This document shows positions 26,407-36,713 of a stretch of DNA of 64,000 bases, one piece after another (position 1 is the stretch's first letter; each line of letters begins with the position of its first letter). The notes below the pieces were generated by a model. It did not search any database, was not told the DNA's origin, and worked only from the letters and a program-made list of their open reading frames with translations. The DNA is taken from positions 1-64,000 of the forward strand of contig JAJVHX010000011.1 of the NCBI GenBank assembly GCA_022072405.1. Direction: 5' to 3'. Both the position numbers and the translations under genes were made by a program. Source of the stretch: Phycisphaerae bacterium. Lineage in GTDB: Bacteria; Planctomycetota; Phycisphaerae; UBA1845; CAIVHJ01.

Positions 26407-28368
26407 ATGACACAATCCGGAGCAATCACCTCCAAAATGGCGGAGAATCGTACTTTTCCACCGCCAGCCAAGTTTGTCGAACAGGCGAATATCAAATCAC
26501 TCGACGAGTACAGGCGGATGTATGAACAGTCCATCCGCCAGCCGGAGGAATTCTGGGGCAAAATCGCCGAAGGATTCCACTGGTTCAAGAAGTGGGACAA
26601 AGTCCGCGACTGGAAAGAACCGGATGTGAAATGGTTCGTCGGGGCCAAAACAAACGTGTCCTACAACTGCCTGGATTTGCAGATTGAAAAAGGCCGGGGT
26701 AATCATCCCGCGATCTTATTCGAGGGCGAACCGGGTGATGTCCGTAAAATCACTTTCAAGGAACTGCGCACCGAAGTCTGCAAGTTCGCCAATGTGCTTA
26801 AGAAGCTGGGTGTCAAAAAGGGCGATCGCGTCACCATCTACATGCCGATGATTCCCGAACTGCCGATCGCCATGCTGGCATGTGCCCGCATCGGTGCTCC
26901 GCACAGTATCATTTTTGGTGGGTTCAGCGCGACCGCGATTTCCGATCGGGTTGGTGATGCGGACAGCCATATTATCATCACCTGCGACGGAGGCTGGCGA
27001 CGCGGCAAAGTCGTCCCGCTCAAGGCCACGGTGGATGAAGCACTGGAAATTGACCGCCGGGTCAAGCAGGTGGTGGTGTTCAAGCGCATCGGCGAGCAGG
27101 CCAAGGTTACCATGAAAGCCGGCCGCGACTTTTGGTGGCATGATTTGATGAAAGAAGCCTCCGCCGATTGCCCGGCTGAGCAGTGTGATGCTGAAGATCC
27201 GCTCTTTCTGCTCTATACCTCCGGTTCAACCGGCAAGCCCAAGGGCATCAAGCATACCACAGCGGGTTATATGGTCTACACCGCGTTCACTTCGAAGATG
27301 ATCTTCGATCTCAAACCGAACGACCTGATGTGGTGCACGGCGGATATCGGCTGGGTGACCGGCCACTCATATGTGGTCTACGGTATCCTGCAGAATGGCG
27401 TGACTTCGCTGATCTATGAAGGGTCTCCCGATTTTCCAAACTGGGAGCGCTTCTGGACCATGATCGAGAAACACAAGCCGACGGTGTTTTATACCGCGCC
27501 GACGGCGATTCGGGCCTTTATGAAGCAGGGTCGCCAACTGGTCGATAAGCATGATCTCTCTTCTTTGCGGCTGCTGGGCAGTGTGGGTGAGCCGATCAAT
27601 CCCGAAGCCTGGATGTGGTATCACGAGGTGGTGGGACGGAAGAGTTGCCCCATCGTGGATACCTGGTGGCAGACGGAAACGGGCGGCATTCTGATCACAC
27701 CGCTGCCGGGGATTACCGATACGAAACCCGGTTCGGCGACCCGGCCATTCTTCGGGGTCGAGCCGGACGTGGTGGATCGATCCGGCAAGACGGTAAATGT
27801 TAATGAGGGCGGCTTGCTGGTGATCCGTCAGCCCTGGCCGGCGATGCTACGCACTGTCTGGGGTGATCACGACCGTTTCAAGCGTACCTACTGGTCGGAT
27901 ATCAAGGGCTGCTATTTCACTGGCGATGGTGCACGGCGAGATGCGGATGGGTATTACTGGCTAATGGGTCGGGTGGATGATGTGCTGAATGTATCCGGCC
28001 ACCGCCTGGGTACGGCGGAGGTGGAGTCGGCTTTGGTAGCCCACGAAGCGGTTGCCGAGGCTGCAGTAGTGGGCATGCCGCACGAAATCAAAGGAGAGGG
28101 TATCGCCGCTTTTGTCACTTTACGAAAGGGCTTTACGGCCAGTGACGAGCTGAAAAAAGCGCTAGACGCCCATGTAGTTAAGGAAATTGGAGCAATCGCC
28201 CGCCCCGACCAGATTCGCTTCAGTGAAGCCTTGCCCAAAACTCGTTCCGGAAAGATCATGCGGCGTCTGCTTCGGGAAATTGCCGCTGGAGGCGATGTAA
28301 AAGGCGACACCACTACGCTGGAAGATTTTAATGTGATTAACAAGTTGCGTCAGGATGACGAATCCTGA
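26407..28368 (+). CDS. acs: Acetyl-coenzyme A synthetase
   Basis: A 653-residue AMP-forming enzyme that makes acetyl-CoA from acetate, ATP and CoA. Visible are the P-loop-like core [30 protein letters not shown], the Acs-specific [52 protein letters not shown], and the C-terminal [16 protein letters not shown] with the catalytic, acetylation-regulated Lys. Normal length. It has its own terminator downstream and AAAGGG before the ATG. Confidence 0.96.
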   Translation: MTQSGAITSKMAENRTFPPPAKFVEQANIKSLDEYRRMYEQSIRQPEEFWGKIAEGFHWFKKWDKVRDWKEPDVKWFVGAKTNVSYNCLDLQIEKGRGNHPAILFEGEPGDVRKITFKELRTEVCKFANVLKKLGVKKGDRVTIYMPMIPELPIAMLACARIGAPHSIIFGGFSATAISDRVGDADSHIIITCDGGWRRGKVVPLKATVDEALEIDRRVKQVVVFKRIGEQAKVTMKAGRDFWWHDLMKEASADCPAEQCDAEDPLFLLYTSGSTGKPKGIKHTTAGYMVYTAFTSKMIFDLKPNDLMWCTADIGWVTGHSYVVYGILQNGVTSLIYEGSPDFPNWERFWTMIEKHKPTVFYTAPTAIRAFMKQGRQLVDKHDLSSLRLLGSVGEPINPEAWMWYHEVVGRKSCPIVDTWWQTETGGILITPLPGITDTKPGSATRPFFGVEPDVVDRSGKTVNVNEGGLLVIRQPWPAMLRTVWGDHDRFKRTYWSDIKGCYFTGDGARRDADGYYWLMGRVDDVLNVSGHRLGTAEVESALVAHEAVAEAAVVGMPHEIKGEGIAAFVTLRKGFTASDELKKALDAHVVKEIGAIARPDQIRFSEALPKTRSGKIMRRLLREIAAGGDVKGDTTTLEDFNVINKLRQDDES

Positions 28369-28397
28369 TCAACTGAGTGATCCCGTAATTGAGACTA

Positions 28398-28433
28398 AAC
28401 CCCGGATGAGCCAGCTGCTGATCCGGGGTTTTC
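28398..28433 (+). terminator. Intrinsic terminator after acs
   Basis: Perfect 10-base stem AACCCCGGAT/ATCCGGGGTT with a 13-base loop followed by TT, 29 bases after the acs stop. The rest of the 305-base gap to nadE holds no gene that I can see. Confidence 0.82.
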
Positions 28434-28673
28434 CATTGCAGCTGTAATCCAGGTGCGGAGAAGCGGTGTGAAAAAATATTTTTACCACGCAAGGCAATGG
28501 CCAACATCGGCAAAAATGAAATTAGAAAAATTCAGATGCACCGGCTGGGGAACACGATAATATAATCTCTTGAAGATCGCACATATTGGACTTATCGTAC
28601 AGTCTCTCTCTCCCTCCCAGGCTTGGGTTGCTCCGCCGAGCAGCCCTTGTCTGGCTTTTTTTATCGCTGCATT

Positions 28674-30341
28674 TTATTCATCGAATTGTGTTACGCGGGC
28701 GGCGATGGGCATACGCCAACCGACCCCAAAGGCGCGGGCGGTGATCTTGAGTCCTGGTGGCGACTGGCGTCGTTTGTACTCGTTCTGATCCACACGTCGG
28801 ATGACATCCTGTACGATCTGGGGTGCAAAGCCGGCAGCGATGATCTCGGCGCGGCTGCGATGTTGTTCAAGATAGAGCTGCAGAATGGCGTCTAGAATAT
28901 CGTAAGGAGGTAAAGAATCCTGATCACATTGATGGGGGCGTAATTCCGCCGAGGGTGGTTTGCTGATGGTCCGGAGCGGGATGAGGTCGCGTTTGGCTTC
29001 GGCATTGATCCGTTCCGCAAGCTGATAGATGCGCGTTTTGGCGACATCGCTGATCACCGCCAATCCGCCGCACATGTCGCCATAAAGCGTGCAGTATCCA
29101 ACCGCCAGTTCGCTCTTGTTACCGGTGGTCAGCACCAGCCAGCCGAACTTATTGGACAAGGCCATCATAATCTGGCCGCGAATCCGGGCCTGCAGATTTT
29201 CTTCAGTGGTATCCGCCGGGCGGTTGGGCCATTGTTTCTGCAACTGCTGTTCAGTAACGGCGTGCATCTCGTGGATGGGAATAACGCGATAATCAGTCTG
29301 TAGCGCCTCGGCCAGCAGGCGGGCATCTTCGAGACTATGATCCGAACTGAAGCGTGAGGGCATGGCGACGCCGTGTACGTTCTGGGGCCCCAATGCCCGC
29401 ACCGCTAGAACTGCCGTCACCGCCGAATCGATGCCACCCGACAGGCCGATGACCACCTCCTGAAAACCGCATTTACGAACATAATCACGCAAACCCAGCG
29501 TGAGAGCCTCGATCAGCGAATCAAGCTCCGCAGGATAGCTTGAAACGGCCTGCGGATTTGCTTTTTCCAGATCGACCAGCAGGAGCGATTCCTGAAAAGC
29601 AGGGGCCTGGGCAACGATTTCACCCCGACCATTCAGTACCAGACTGGCGCCGTCGAAGATCAGATCATCATTACCGCCGACCTGGTTGACATAAACCAGC
29701 GGCTGACCATGATGGCGAACCTGCTCGGTGAATATGGCGAGGCGCTGCTGATGTTTGCCCAGCCAATAAGGTGAAGCAGAGATATTGATGAACAGATCCG
29801 ATTTCTGATCGGCGAGTTGCTGAATAGGATCAACAGTGTACAGCCGATGGTCAATAAAAAGCTGATCGTTCCATAAATCCTCGCAGACACTCATCCCCAG
29901 CCGCCAACTCCGGCCGCCGGGACAGGTCCAGGGGATCACGGCAGTGCGGTTGGCGGGTTCAAAATATCGTCGTTCATCAAAAACATCATAATTCGGCAGC
30001 AGACATTTCGGTTGCACATGGACGATCTGCCCGCCCGCGCAAAACACGACGCTATTGTGAATGGGCAGACCGGTCGGGTGGTGGTTGCGCGTGACCGCTC
30101 CGACGACGATCGCCACCTGCCTGCTGGCAAGGGCGATCCGCTGCAAGGCCGCCAGGTTATTCTCAATCACCTGGTTGCGCAACAGCAGGTCGCGCGGCGG
30201 ATAGCCGAGGATAGCCAGTTCCGGGAAGATAATCAGATCGGCCTGTTGCCGTTCGGCTTGTTCGATCGCTGCCAGAATTTGCGCACAATTGGCGGTGATA
30301 TCCCCAACACGCGGGTTCAGTTGTGCCAGCATCAACCGCAT
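28674..30341 (-). CDS. nadE: Glutamine-dependent NAD+ synthase
   Basis: A 555-residue two-domain enzyme converting nicotinic acid adenine dinucleotide to NAD+ with glutamine and ATP. The N-terminal nitrilase-type glutaminase carries the Glu41/Lys112/Cys153 triad (FPELAILGYPPRDLL; PKCLLPNYDVFDERRYF; MSVCEDLW). The C-terminal N-type ATP pyrophosphatase has the P-loop IGLSGGIDSAV (SGGIDS at 301-306), GVAMPSRFSS, and TTGNKSELAVGYCTLYGDMCGGLAVISD. Length fits the bacterial glutamine-dependent form. Its leader contains a long inverted repeat (30395-30459). Confidence 0.95.
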   Translation of the reverse strand: MRLMLAQLNPRVGDITANCAQILAAIEQAERQQADLIIFPELAILGYPPRDLLLRNQVIENNLAALQRIALASRQVAIVVGAVTRNHHPTGLPIHNSVVFCAGGQIVHVQPKCLLPNYDVFDERRYFEPANRTAVIPWTCPGGRSWRLGMSVCEDLWNDQLFIDHRLYTVDPIQQLADQKSDLFINISASPYWLGKHQQRLAIFTEQVRHHGQPLVYVNQVGGNDDLIFDGASLVLNGRGEIVAQAPAFQESLLLVDLEKANPQAVSSYPAELDSLIEALTLGLRDYVRKCGFQEVVIGLSGGIDSAVTAVLAVRALGPQNVHGVAMPSRFSSDHSLEDARLLAEALQTDYRVIPIHEMHAVTEQQLQKQWPNRPADTTEENLQARIRGQIMMALSNKFGWLVLTTGNKSELAVGYCTLYGDMCGGLAVISDVAKTRIYQLAERINAEAKRDLIPLRTISKPPSAELRPHQCDQDSLPPYDILDAILQLYLEQHRSRAEIIAAGFAPQIVQDVIRRVDQNEYKRRQSPPGLKITARAFGVGWRMPIAARVTQFDE

Positions 30342-31069
30342 CGTCTTATTTTAATCGACCCCGGCGTTGGCGACTAACGGGTAAAAATAAAGCAAGCCAG
30401 CAGCATTTCTTCAGGTCGGTCCGGGTGGGAAAGGTTAGAAGAGCCGGATGCTGCTGGCTCGGTTGAAGTTCCTATTTGCAATTAGCATGCCACCAGCTCC
30501 ACCAACCGGGAATATGGCTCTATTGTGTTTAAAACTAATTTACAGGAGCGCTTCTGAGCGGAAAGACTCGTCAGGTGCGTAGATTTACTTTAATTCTCGG
30601 GCATAAACGAGTCGCTGTCGCATAAAAATATGTGATCGGAACGGCTGACTGGTGAATTCATGGTGTCGAAATAATCAGGCCAGGTTTCACAGTCTGGGTG
30701 CGCACAACTGATCGAAGGTGCGCTAGCAAGTTCGGCGAGTAATCACGGCATGCAGTTGCTCTGGCATCTGATTTGCAAAATAACAGTTCGGATACGGTAT
30801 GAGTCTGGCGAGAGATGGCGATAAGTGAGTACTTCCATCTGGTGGTACGAGCAGATCGCCCGCGGGTGTGCAAGGGTGTCGTATGCACCCTACAGCGAGC
30901 GATCGCCGGGACTCTAAGAACCGTATCCCTCGCTGTTTTTACGGCTACGTATGCGTTTCAGCAACATTTCACATCCCTTCTCGAACCAGCGCTGCTGATA
31001 CTCGCCCATTATCCGGTATGACACTAAAATAGAGATATTGATCATGCCCGGGCGCTGAGCAGCATTACC
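30342..31069. other. Divergent intergenic region nadE / P-type ATPase
   Basis: About 730 bases between divergent genes. Apart from the inverted repeat near nadE, I see no gene; short frames here have no ribosome binding site or family resemblance. It should contain both promoters. Confidence 0.5.
30395..30459 (-). promoter_or_regulatory. Possible attenuator/structured leader of nadE
   Basis: Perfect 12-base inverted repeat AGCCAGCAGCAT (30395-30406) / ATGCTGCTGGCT (30448-30459). On the minus strand it is followed by TTGCTTTATTTTTA, then the nadE ATG about 53 bases on. The upstream arm can instead pair locally as GAGCC/GGCTC, excluding the long stem. Mutually exclusive stems before a T-rich run fit transcription attenuation. 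No known riboswitch class is recognised. Confidence 0.4.
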
Positions 31070-33271
31070 ATGAACCAGGAACTCCATCTGAAAATAGAAG
31101 GGATGCACTGCGGCAGCTGTGTGGCGCGAGTGCGTTCAGCTTTGCTCTCCTGCCGGGGTGTTGTAGAGGTCCAGATCAATCTGGCGAGTGGTTCGGCGGT
31201 AGTCAGCGGCGAGGATTCCATAAGTGAAGCAGAACTTACTACTCGTCTTGCTGACAGCGGCTACCAGGTTTCCCGCCAATCACTTCAACAGAATCAGGAT
31301 CTGACGCTGGATGAAGCCCAGTATCGTCGGCAATTGCAGGCGCAGTGGCGGGTGGTTTGGCAGGCGGCAGGTGTAGGGGGAGCAGTCCTGGTACTTGATG
31401 GGATCGATTGGCTGCTGGGAGCGGCTCATGGCGAACATCCGCTCATCCCACTGCTCCAGGCGCTGCTCTGTGTTGCATTATTGTTGTTGACTCCCGGGCG
31501 GCTGATATTGCATGGCGGCTGGCGGGCGGTGCTCCGTCGTCAGCCGGACATGGATCTGCTGATCAGCCTGGGGATTATCACCGCACTAGCGGCCAGTCTG
31601 TGGGGGCTGGGCAACCATTCTGCCAACCTGCATCATTTTCATGCGGTGGTCATGATTGTGGCGCTCGTTAATGTCGGTCGCTATCTGGAATTGCGAGCGC
31701 GACTGGGCGTGGCTGATAGTGTAAGCGCATTGATGCGGCGCATGCCGCGACGGGCTTGGCGCTGGCAGACGGACCAATGGATGGAAATTAGTGTTGAAGA
31801 AATCCAGTTGGGCGACCGGCTGCGCGTCGCCGAAGACATGCTGGTACCGGTTGATGGCCGAATTGTCGAAGGGGTCGCCATTATTAACGAGAGTGTGATC
31901 ACTGGTGAGTTTCTGCCGGTGACCCGGCAACCGGGCGATCAGGTCTACGGCGGCGCAAACATGATCGATGGAGTCATGGTAATCGAAGCCACCGCCCTCG
32001 GGGAAAATTCCACACTGGGACAGATTTTACAAGCAGTTCATCGGGCCCAAAGCAGCCAGACGCAAATGCAACGGTTGGCTGATCAAGTGGCGGGCTGGTT
32101 TGTGCCGTTGGTTGTCGCCCTGGCTGGGATGACCTGGCTAGGTTGGGGGCTGCTGATAGCCTCGGATGGTTGGGTTCGCGGACTGCAATCGGCGATCGCG
32201 GTGCTGGTCATTGCCTGTCCCTGTGCCTTAGGCTTGGCGACTCCGATGGTTGTTTATATAGCCACCGGTCGGGCGGCACTCAAAGGGATCCTGGTGCGCA
32301 ATGCCGCAGCGCTGGAACGACTGGGGCGCGTCGATATGCTCCTCTTTGATAAGACCGGCACCTTGACCACGGGTGTTGCGCGCGTCGTGGAGATTGTCGG
32401 GGACGTGTCGGCTTCCGGTGAAGTGGATGAGCGCACACTGCTCAGTTGGGCAGCCGCGGTTGAACAATACTCGCAGCATCCATTGGGTCGAGCCATCGTC
32501 GCTGAAGCCCGGCGCCGTGAAATCAACTGGTCAGCCGCCGATCAGTTTGAAAATATAACCGGAGCCGGTGCTACGGCAGTGGTGGAGGGTCAACAAATTC
32601 TCATCGGCAGTCAGGATTTTCTCGTCAGCCGCGATGTTCATACCGAAGCCCTGGAACCGCGATTTCGACAGATGACCTCGGTGGGTTATAACGTCGTCTG
32701 GTTGGCGGCTGAGGGTCGTACGGTGGGCTTGATCGGACTGGCCGATCAGCCCCGCGAAGGGGCCAGCCAGGCCATTGAACAAATTCAGAAAATGGGCATT
32801 GAAACCATGATGGTCACCGGTGACCATCTGGAATCGGCGGTGGCAGTCGCGGGGGCGGTGGGAATTCAACGGGTCCGGGCGGAGATCGCCCCGGGTCATA
32901 AAGCAACCATCGTTCAAGAATTGCAAAACAGGGGCCGAAGGGTGGCGTTTGTGGGGGATGGGGTCAATGATGCACCGGCCATTTCTCAGGCGGAGGTGGG
33001 CATTGCCTTTGCCACCGGGACCGACGTCGCCAATCAGGCAGCCAGGTTGTCCCTGGTCAGCGATAGTCTGCTGCTGATTCCGGAGGCATTACAGATCGGA
33101 CGGCGGTCTTTGGCCATTATCCGGCAGAATCTGTTCTGGGCCTTTTTCTACAACCTGCTGACCTTGCCCCTGGCAGCCATCGGTGTAATTCCTGCCTGGG
33201 TCGCACCGGCGGCGATGATGTTCAGCTCGCTATCCGTCGTGCTCAATTCGCTACGATTAAAGAACCTGTAA
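31070..33271 (+). CDS. copA: Copper-type P1B ATPase
   Basis: A 733-residue heavy-metal-exporting ATPase. One N-terminal heavy-metal-associated domain carries GMHCGSC (Cys14, Cys17). Then come the transmembrane helices, the actuator motif SVITGEFLPV, the membrane metal-binding CPC in VIACPCALGLATP, the phosphorylation motif DKTGTLTTG, the HP motif (SQHPLG), and the hinge GDGVNDAPAISQAEVGIA. CPC with the YN...MxxSS signature in the last helices (NLLTLPLA...MMFSSLSVVLNSLRL) indicates Cu(I)/Ag(I) specificity. It stands alone, with no copper chaperone or CsoR/CueR next to it. Confidence 0.92.
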   Translation: MNQELHLKIEGMHCGSCVARVRSALLSCRGVVEVQINLASGSAVVSGEDSISEAELTTRLADSGYQVSRQSLQQNQDLTLDEAQYRRQLQAQWRVVWQAAGVGGAVLVLDGIDWLLGAAHGEHPLIPLLQALLCVALLLLTPGRLILHGGWRAVLRRQPDMDLLISLGIITALAASLWGLGNHSANLHHFHAVVMIVALVNVGRYLELRARLGVADSVSALMRRMPRRAWRWQTDQWMEISVEEIQLGDRLRVAEDMLVPVDGRIVEGVAIINESVITGEFLPVTRQPGDQVYGGANMIDGVMVIEATALGENSTLGQILQAVHRAQSSQTQMQRLADQVAGWFVPLVVALAGMTWLGWGLLIASDGWVRGLQSAIAVLVIACPCALGLATPMVVYIATGRAALKGILVRNAAALERLGRVDMLLFDKTGTLTTGVARVVEIVGDVSASGEVDERTLLSWAAAVEQYSQHPLGRAIVAEARRREINWSAADQFENITGAGATAVVEGQQILIGSQDFLVSRDVHTEALEPRFRQMTSVGYNVVWLAAEGRTVGLIGLADQPREGASQAIEQIQKMGIETMMVTGDHLESAVAVAGAVGIQRVRAEIAPGHKATIVQELQNRGRRVAFVGDGVNDAPAISQAEVGIAFATGTDVANQAARLSLVSDSLLLIPEALQIGRRSLAIIRQNLFWAFFYNLLTLPLAAIGVIPAWVAPAAMMFSSLSVVLNSLRLKNL

Positions 33272-33297
33272 GCTGCACGATAGACAATACAACTCAA

Positions 33298-33392
33298 CGC
33301 TTTGGTACTGGTCGGATATACAGAGCCGCGACCGTAAGGGAGCGGTTTTGGTTCTCAAAGTGAGTACAACTTTCAAAAAAGACCAGTACCAA
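33298..33392 (-). repeat. Dispersed intergenic repeat, copy A, with 12-base inverted repeat
   Basis: The minus-strand sequence of 33298-33336 (ACGGTCGCGGCTC...CCAGTACCAA-GCG) matches 49695-49734 on the plus strand. In this copy the outer end TTGGTACTGGTC recurs inverted as GACCAGTACCAA at 33381-33392, making a perfect 12-base stem around a 67-base middle. Confidence 0.6.
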
Positions 33393-33582
33393 CTCTATCA
33401 GTCGAGGTGATATAGCGAAAGTTATGGGTTTAGAGCGTGTGAGAAAAGCGTTCCTGGGTCCAGTTATCGTCGAGGAATCATGAAGTGGATCATAACGCTA
33501 CGGAGCAGGGTGGTGCGGTGTGGGAATAGGGATCGTCGTCCCTGGCGCCGCTGTTGACGAAGTCCGCAAGCGGTGGTTCACC

Positions 33583-33643
33583 GACCAGCCGCTGGTCAAC
33601 CCTACGCCAGCCTTTGGTCAGTCGTTGACCAGCCTTTGGTCAA
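33583..33643. repeat. Three spaced palindromic GACCAGC/GCTGGTC-type units
   Basis: The first unit, GACCAGC-C-GCTGGTC, is a perfect 7-base palindrome. The second (CCAGCCTTTGGTC) and third (GACCAGCCTTTGGTC) are imperfect versions. Starts are about 22-23 bases apart, close to two helical turns. Confidence 0.5.
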
Positions 33644-33969
33644 CCGTTCAGCAGCCCCTGCTCCGGTTCTGCTCTGCGACGGGTCGCTGTCGCCATGATG
33701 ATTATATATACTCGTCCGCCGATCGCTGAACCTAAGCTGAGTGGCAGGCGCGAGGAAATTGGCCGATACTGGCTCATGACCTTCCCAGGCTTCAACGAAA
33801 ACCTACTCACACACTTTCTTAGTATAGGGTAATTTGCAGTTTCGGATTTCTCGCCTTTCCGGATAATAACCAAACCCAAGTCGCTAATTCTGGATATCAA
33901 TCCGGACAGCATCCGTACAGCGAAAACAATAGTGAAGTGGTAAGTCGAGCAGTCAAAAATATTTACCAG

Positions 33970-34446
33970 TTAGAAGCCGCTGCGCAGGTCGGCTTCATCC
34001 AGAACATAAAAATCACGTCGCAACAACGCCCGATAGGCGGCTTCAAGATCGTCGGCTTTCAGGGCTATGCAGGAGCGGCCTTTGGGGCGGGAAAAAAGCG
34101 GATAAACATAGGCAATATTAATTTCCGCAGTCAGCAGGGCTGACCAGATGGAAAGCAACCCCCGTTTGCCAACAGGCATGGAAATCGCCAATAACTCAGA
34201 CTCACACAGCGGAAAGCCTGCAGTAGTGATCATGTCATAACCCATATCTGGCTGATCAACAATCAGCCGTACAATCGAACAATCAACGGAATAAACCATC
34301 GATAAACCCAGAATGTGCACATCGGTGGTTTCAAAGACCCGAGTCAGGCGCACCAGTTGCCCGACTCGATCTTCCAGGAAGATCGAGAATTGCCTAATTG
34401 TAGGTGTAGCATGAGCTTCTGCGGTTTCAAAAGCGGGGCGATCCAT
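33970..34446 (-). CDS. Double-ACT-domain protein
   Basis: A 158-residue cytoplasmic protein made almost entirely of two ACT-like units: residues about 17-85 (RQFSIFLEDRVGQLVRLTRVFETTDVHILGLSMVYSVDCSIVRLIVD) and about 87-155 (LLAISMPVGKRGLLSIWSALLTAEINIAYVYPLF...CIALKADDLEAAYRALLRRDFYVL). ACT domains bind amino acids and regulate metabolic enzymes, and tandem-ACT proteins of this size are common in planctomycetes and clostridia. No enzyme partner is adjacent, so the ligand is unknown. Convergent with copA and divergent from dnaK. Confidence 0.82.
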   Translation of the reverse strand: MDRPAFETAEAHATPTIRQFSIFLEDRVGQLVRLTRVFETTDVHILGLSMVYSVDCSIVRLIVDQPDMGYDMITTAGFPLCESELLAISMPVGKRGLLSIWSALLTAEINIAYVYPLFSRPKGRSCIALKADDLEAAYRALLRRDFYVLDEADLRSGF

Positions 34447-34678
34447 CTTGTGGGCAGTTTAGCATGAGAGACATGTAACATCTAGAAAATTATCCACCAA
34501 ATGGTCCAGATCAATCTCCATGAGCCATGAAACCGTCGCATCTGACACGAGGCTGTCAGTATGGCAGTAGAACGATGAATCGTTCGGGACGAGAATAAAT
34601 GTAAACACATCACTACTAACAAGTTAGGCATCAGGCGAGATTCGTAAACCTGGCATAGGCATTGCTTAGGGTGGGTGG

Positions 34679-34693
34679 GAGATTTTATCTCCA
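34679..34693 (+). promoter_or_regulatory. Small hairpin in the dnaK leader
   Basis: Perfect inverted repeat GGAGAT-TTT-ATCTCC, 10 bases upstream of the AAGGAG ribosome binding site of dnaK. It could affect translation. I found no CIRCE element in the 269-base leader. Confidence 0.35.
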
Positions 34694-34715
34694 GTGTTCA
34701 TAAGGAGTTCTGTCA

Positions 34716-36620
34716 ATGTCCAAGATCATCGGGATTGATTTGGGAACAACCAACTCCGTGGTAGCCATTATGGAAGGCAGCCAGCCGAAGGTGCTGACCA
34801 ATTCACATGGTTCACGGTTGACATCTTCAGTGGTGGCTTTTACGGATAAAGGTGAGCGGCTGGTGGGACAGGTGGCCCGTCATCAACAGGTTACCAACCC
34901 AACCAATACCATTTATTCGATCAAGCGGTTCATGGGCCGACGGCACTACGAAGTCTCCTCCGAGGAGAAGATCGTGCCTTATAAAGTGGTGGGGGGATCG
35001 GATGAGCTGGTCAAGGTCGAAATCCGCGGCAAGCAATACACGCCGCCGGAAATATCGGCCATGATTCTCCAGGATTTGAAAAAGACCGCTGAAGATTATC
35101 TGGGCGAAAAAGTAGACCGGGCGGTCATCACGGTCCCCGCCTATTTCAACGACGCCCAGCGCAAAGCCACCAAAGATGCGGGCGAGATCGCCGGTCTGAA
35201 AGTCGAGCGGATCATTAATGAACCGACTGCGGCTGCTCTGGCTTATGGCCTGGAAAAGAAAATCAATCAGAAGATCGCGGTCTTTGATCTGGGTGGCGGT
35301 ACTTTTGATATTTCCATTCTCGATATCGGTGACAATGTGTTTGAGGTGCTCAGTACCAATGGGGATACGCACCTGGGCGGCGATGATTACGATGAGGAAC
35401 TGATCAACTTTGTGGCTGAGGAATTCCGCCGCAAGGAAGGCATTGATCTGCGCAAGGATCCCATGGCGCTGCAGCGGCTGAAGGAAGCCTGTGAAAAAGC
35501 CAAATGCGAACTCTCCACCATGCAGGAGACGATGATCAATCTGCCGTTCATCACGGCGGATGCCCAGGGGCCCAAGCATCTGCAGCAGGCGGTGACCCGT
35601 TCGAAGTTTGAACAGCTTACCAAAGCGTTGACGGAACGTTGCCGCGGGCCGGTATTGCAGGCGATTCAGGATGCCAAGCTGTCGGCGAAACAGATTGATG
35701 AAGTCGTGCTGGTGGGTGGATCCACACGCATGCCGGCGGTGCAGGCACTGGCTAAGGAGATTTTCGGTAAAGAACCCAACAAGAGTATCAATCCCGACGA
35801 AGTGGTGGCGGTAGGGGCTGCGGTTCAGGGAGCGGTTTTGTCGGGTGAGAAGGATGATATCGTTCTGCTGGATGTGTCGCCGCTGACGCTGGGTGTGGAA
35901 ACACTCGGCGGAGTGATGACTCGGCTGATCCCGCGGAATACCACGATTCCGACGAGCAAGAGCGAAGTATTCAGCACGGCGGCGGATGGTCAAACGGAGG
36001 TGACCATTCACGTGCTGCAGGGCGAGCGGGAGATGGCTCGCAATAATCGCTCGCTCGGGCAGTTTAACCTGACCGGCATAGCTCCGGCACCGCGCGGTAT
36101 GCCGCAGATCGAAGTGACCTTTGACATCGATGCCAACGGGATTCTGACCGTCTCTGCCAAGGACAAGGCCACCGGTCGGGAGAACAAGATCGAGATCAAG
36201 GGTTCATCCGGTCTGAACCAGGATGAAATTGAGCGGATGAAACGTGAAGCAGAACAGAATGCCGATGAGGATCGCCGCCAGCGCGAGGTGGTCGAAGCGC
36301 GCAACCAGGCCGATCACCTGATCTATACCACGGAGCAGACCCTGAAGGAACATGGCGAAAAGGTTCCGGCCGATGAGCGGGGCAAGGTGGAAGCGGCACT
36401 CAACCAGTTGAAAGAAGTGGCCAAGGGTGACGATCAGCAGGCCATCCGTCGCAGCATGGAGAATGTGATGACGGCATCACAGGCGGTGGGCAAAATTATA
36501 TATGAACAGGCCTCCAAGCAATACGCTGGAGCAACGCCCACCGGCGGCGAAACAGCTGCTGGCCCCAGCCAAAGCAAAGACGACAACGTGATCGATGCTG
36601 AATATGAAGTGAAGAAATAA
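34716..36620 (+). CDS. dnaK: Chaperone DnaK (Hsp70)
   Basis: A 634-residue Hsp70. ATPase-domain signatures are [27 protein letters not shown] and [16 protein letters not shown]. The [14 protein letters not shown] linker is followed by a substrate-binding domain and a C-terminal lid ending in a short acidic tail ([13 protein letters not shown], close to the usual EEVKDKK-type end). Folding cycle with DnaJ and GrpE, neither of which is nearby. AAGGAG lies 8 bases before the ATG, and a strong terminator follows. Monocistronic. Confidence 0.98.
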   Translation: MSKIIGIDLGTTNSVVAIMEGSQPKVLTNSHGSRLTSSVVAFTDKGERLVGQVARHQQVTNPTNTIYSIKRFMGRRHYEVSSEEKIVPYKVVGGSDELVKVEIRGKQYTPPEISAMILQDLKKTAEDYLGEKVDRAVITVPAYFNDAQRKATKDAGEIAGLKVERIINEPTAAALAYGLEKKINQKIAVFDLGGGTFDISILDIGDNVFEVLSTNGDTHLGGDDYDEELINFVAEEFRRKEGIDLRKDPMALQRLKEACEKAKCELSTMQETMINLPFITADAQGPKHLQQAVTRSKFEQLTKALTERCRGPVLQAIQDAKLSAKQIDEVVLVGGSTRMPAVQALAKEIFGKEPNKSINPDEVVAVGAAVQGAVLSGEKDDIVLLDVSPLTLGVETLGGVMTRLIPRNTTIPTSKSEVFSTAADGQTEVTIHVLQGEREMARNNRSLGQFNLTGIAPAPRGMPQIEVTFDIDANGILTVSAKDKATGRENKIEIKGSSGLNQDEIERMKREAEQNADEDRRQREVVEARNQADHLIYTTEQTLKEHGEKVPADERGKVEAALNQLKEVAKGDDQQAIRRSMENVMTASQAVGKIIYEQASKQYAGATPTGGETAAGPSQSKDDNVIDAEYEVKK

Positions 36621-36650
36621 TGAGTTACTCAACTCAGACTGAAAATATAG

Positions 36651-36678
36651 AGGGCCCCATCGCGGGGGCCCTTTTTTT
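36651..36678 (+). terminator. Intrinsic terminator after dnaK
   Basis: Perfect stem AGGGCCCC/GGGGCCCT with a 6-base loop followed by TTTTTTT, 30 bases after the dnaK stop. Confidence 0.92.
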
Positions 36679-36713
36679 GTCAACCAGGGATGATCATTAA
36701 TGTCAGTGATGGA

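Larger units (their letters stand above)
33272..33969. other. Convergent intergenic region with several repeats
   Basis: About 700 bases between two converging genes with no believable gene. It holds a dispersed repeat also found at 49695-49734, a 12-base perfect inverted repeat (33302-33313 / 33381-33392) and three spaced GACCAGC-type palindromes (33583-33643). Confidence 0.6.

Noticed and set aside
30658..30888. 76-codon minus-strand frame between nadE and copA
   Set aside because: No ribosome binding site, no hydrophobic pattern or family resemblance.
34447..34715. CIRCE or sigma-32-type heat-shock element before dnaK
   Set aside because: No TTAGCACTC-N9-GAGTGCTAA-like dyad and no convincing heat-shock promoter; only a small GGAGAT hairpin was found.
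34827..36011. Minus-strand frame of 394 codons opposite dnaK
   Set aside because: A well-known kind of antisense open frame on dnaK; no independent evidence of coding.
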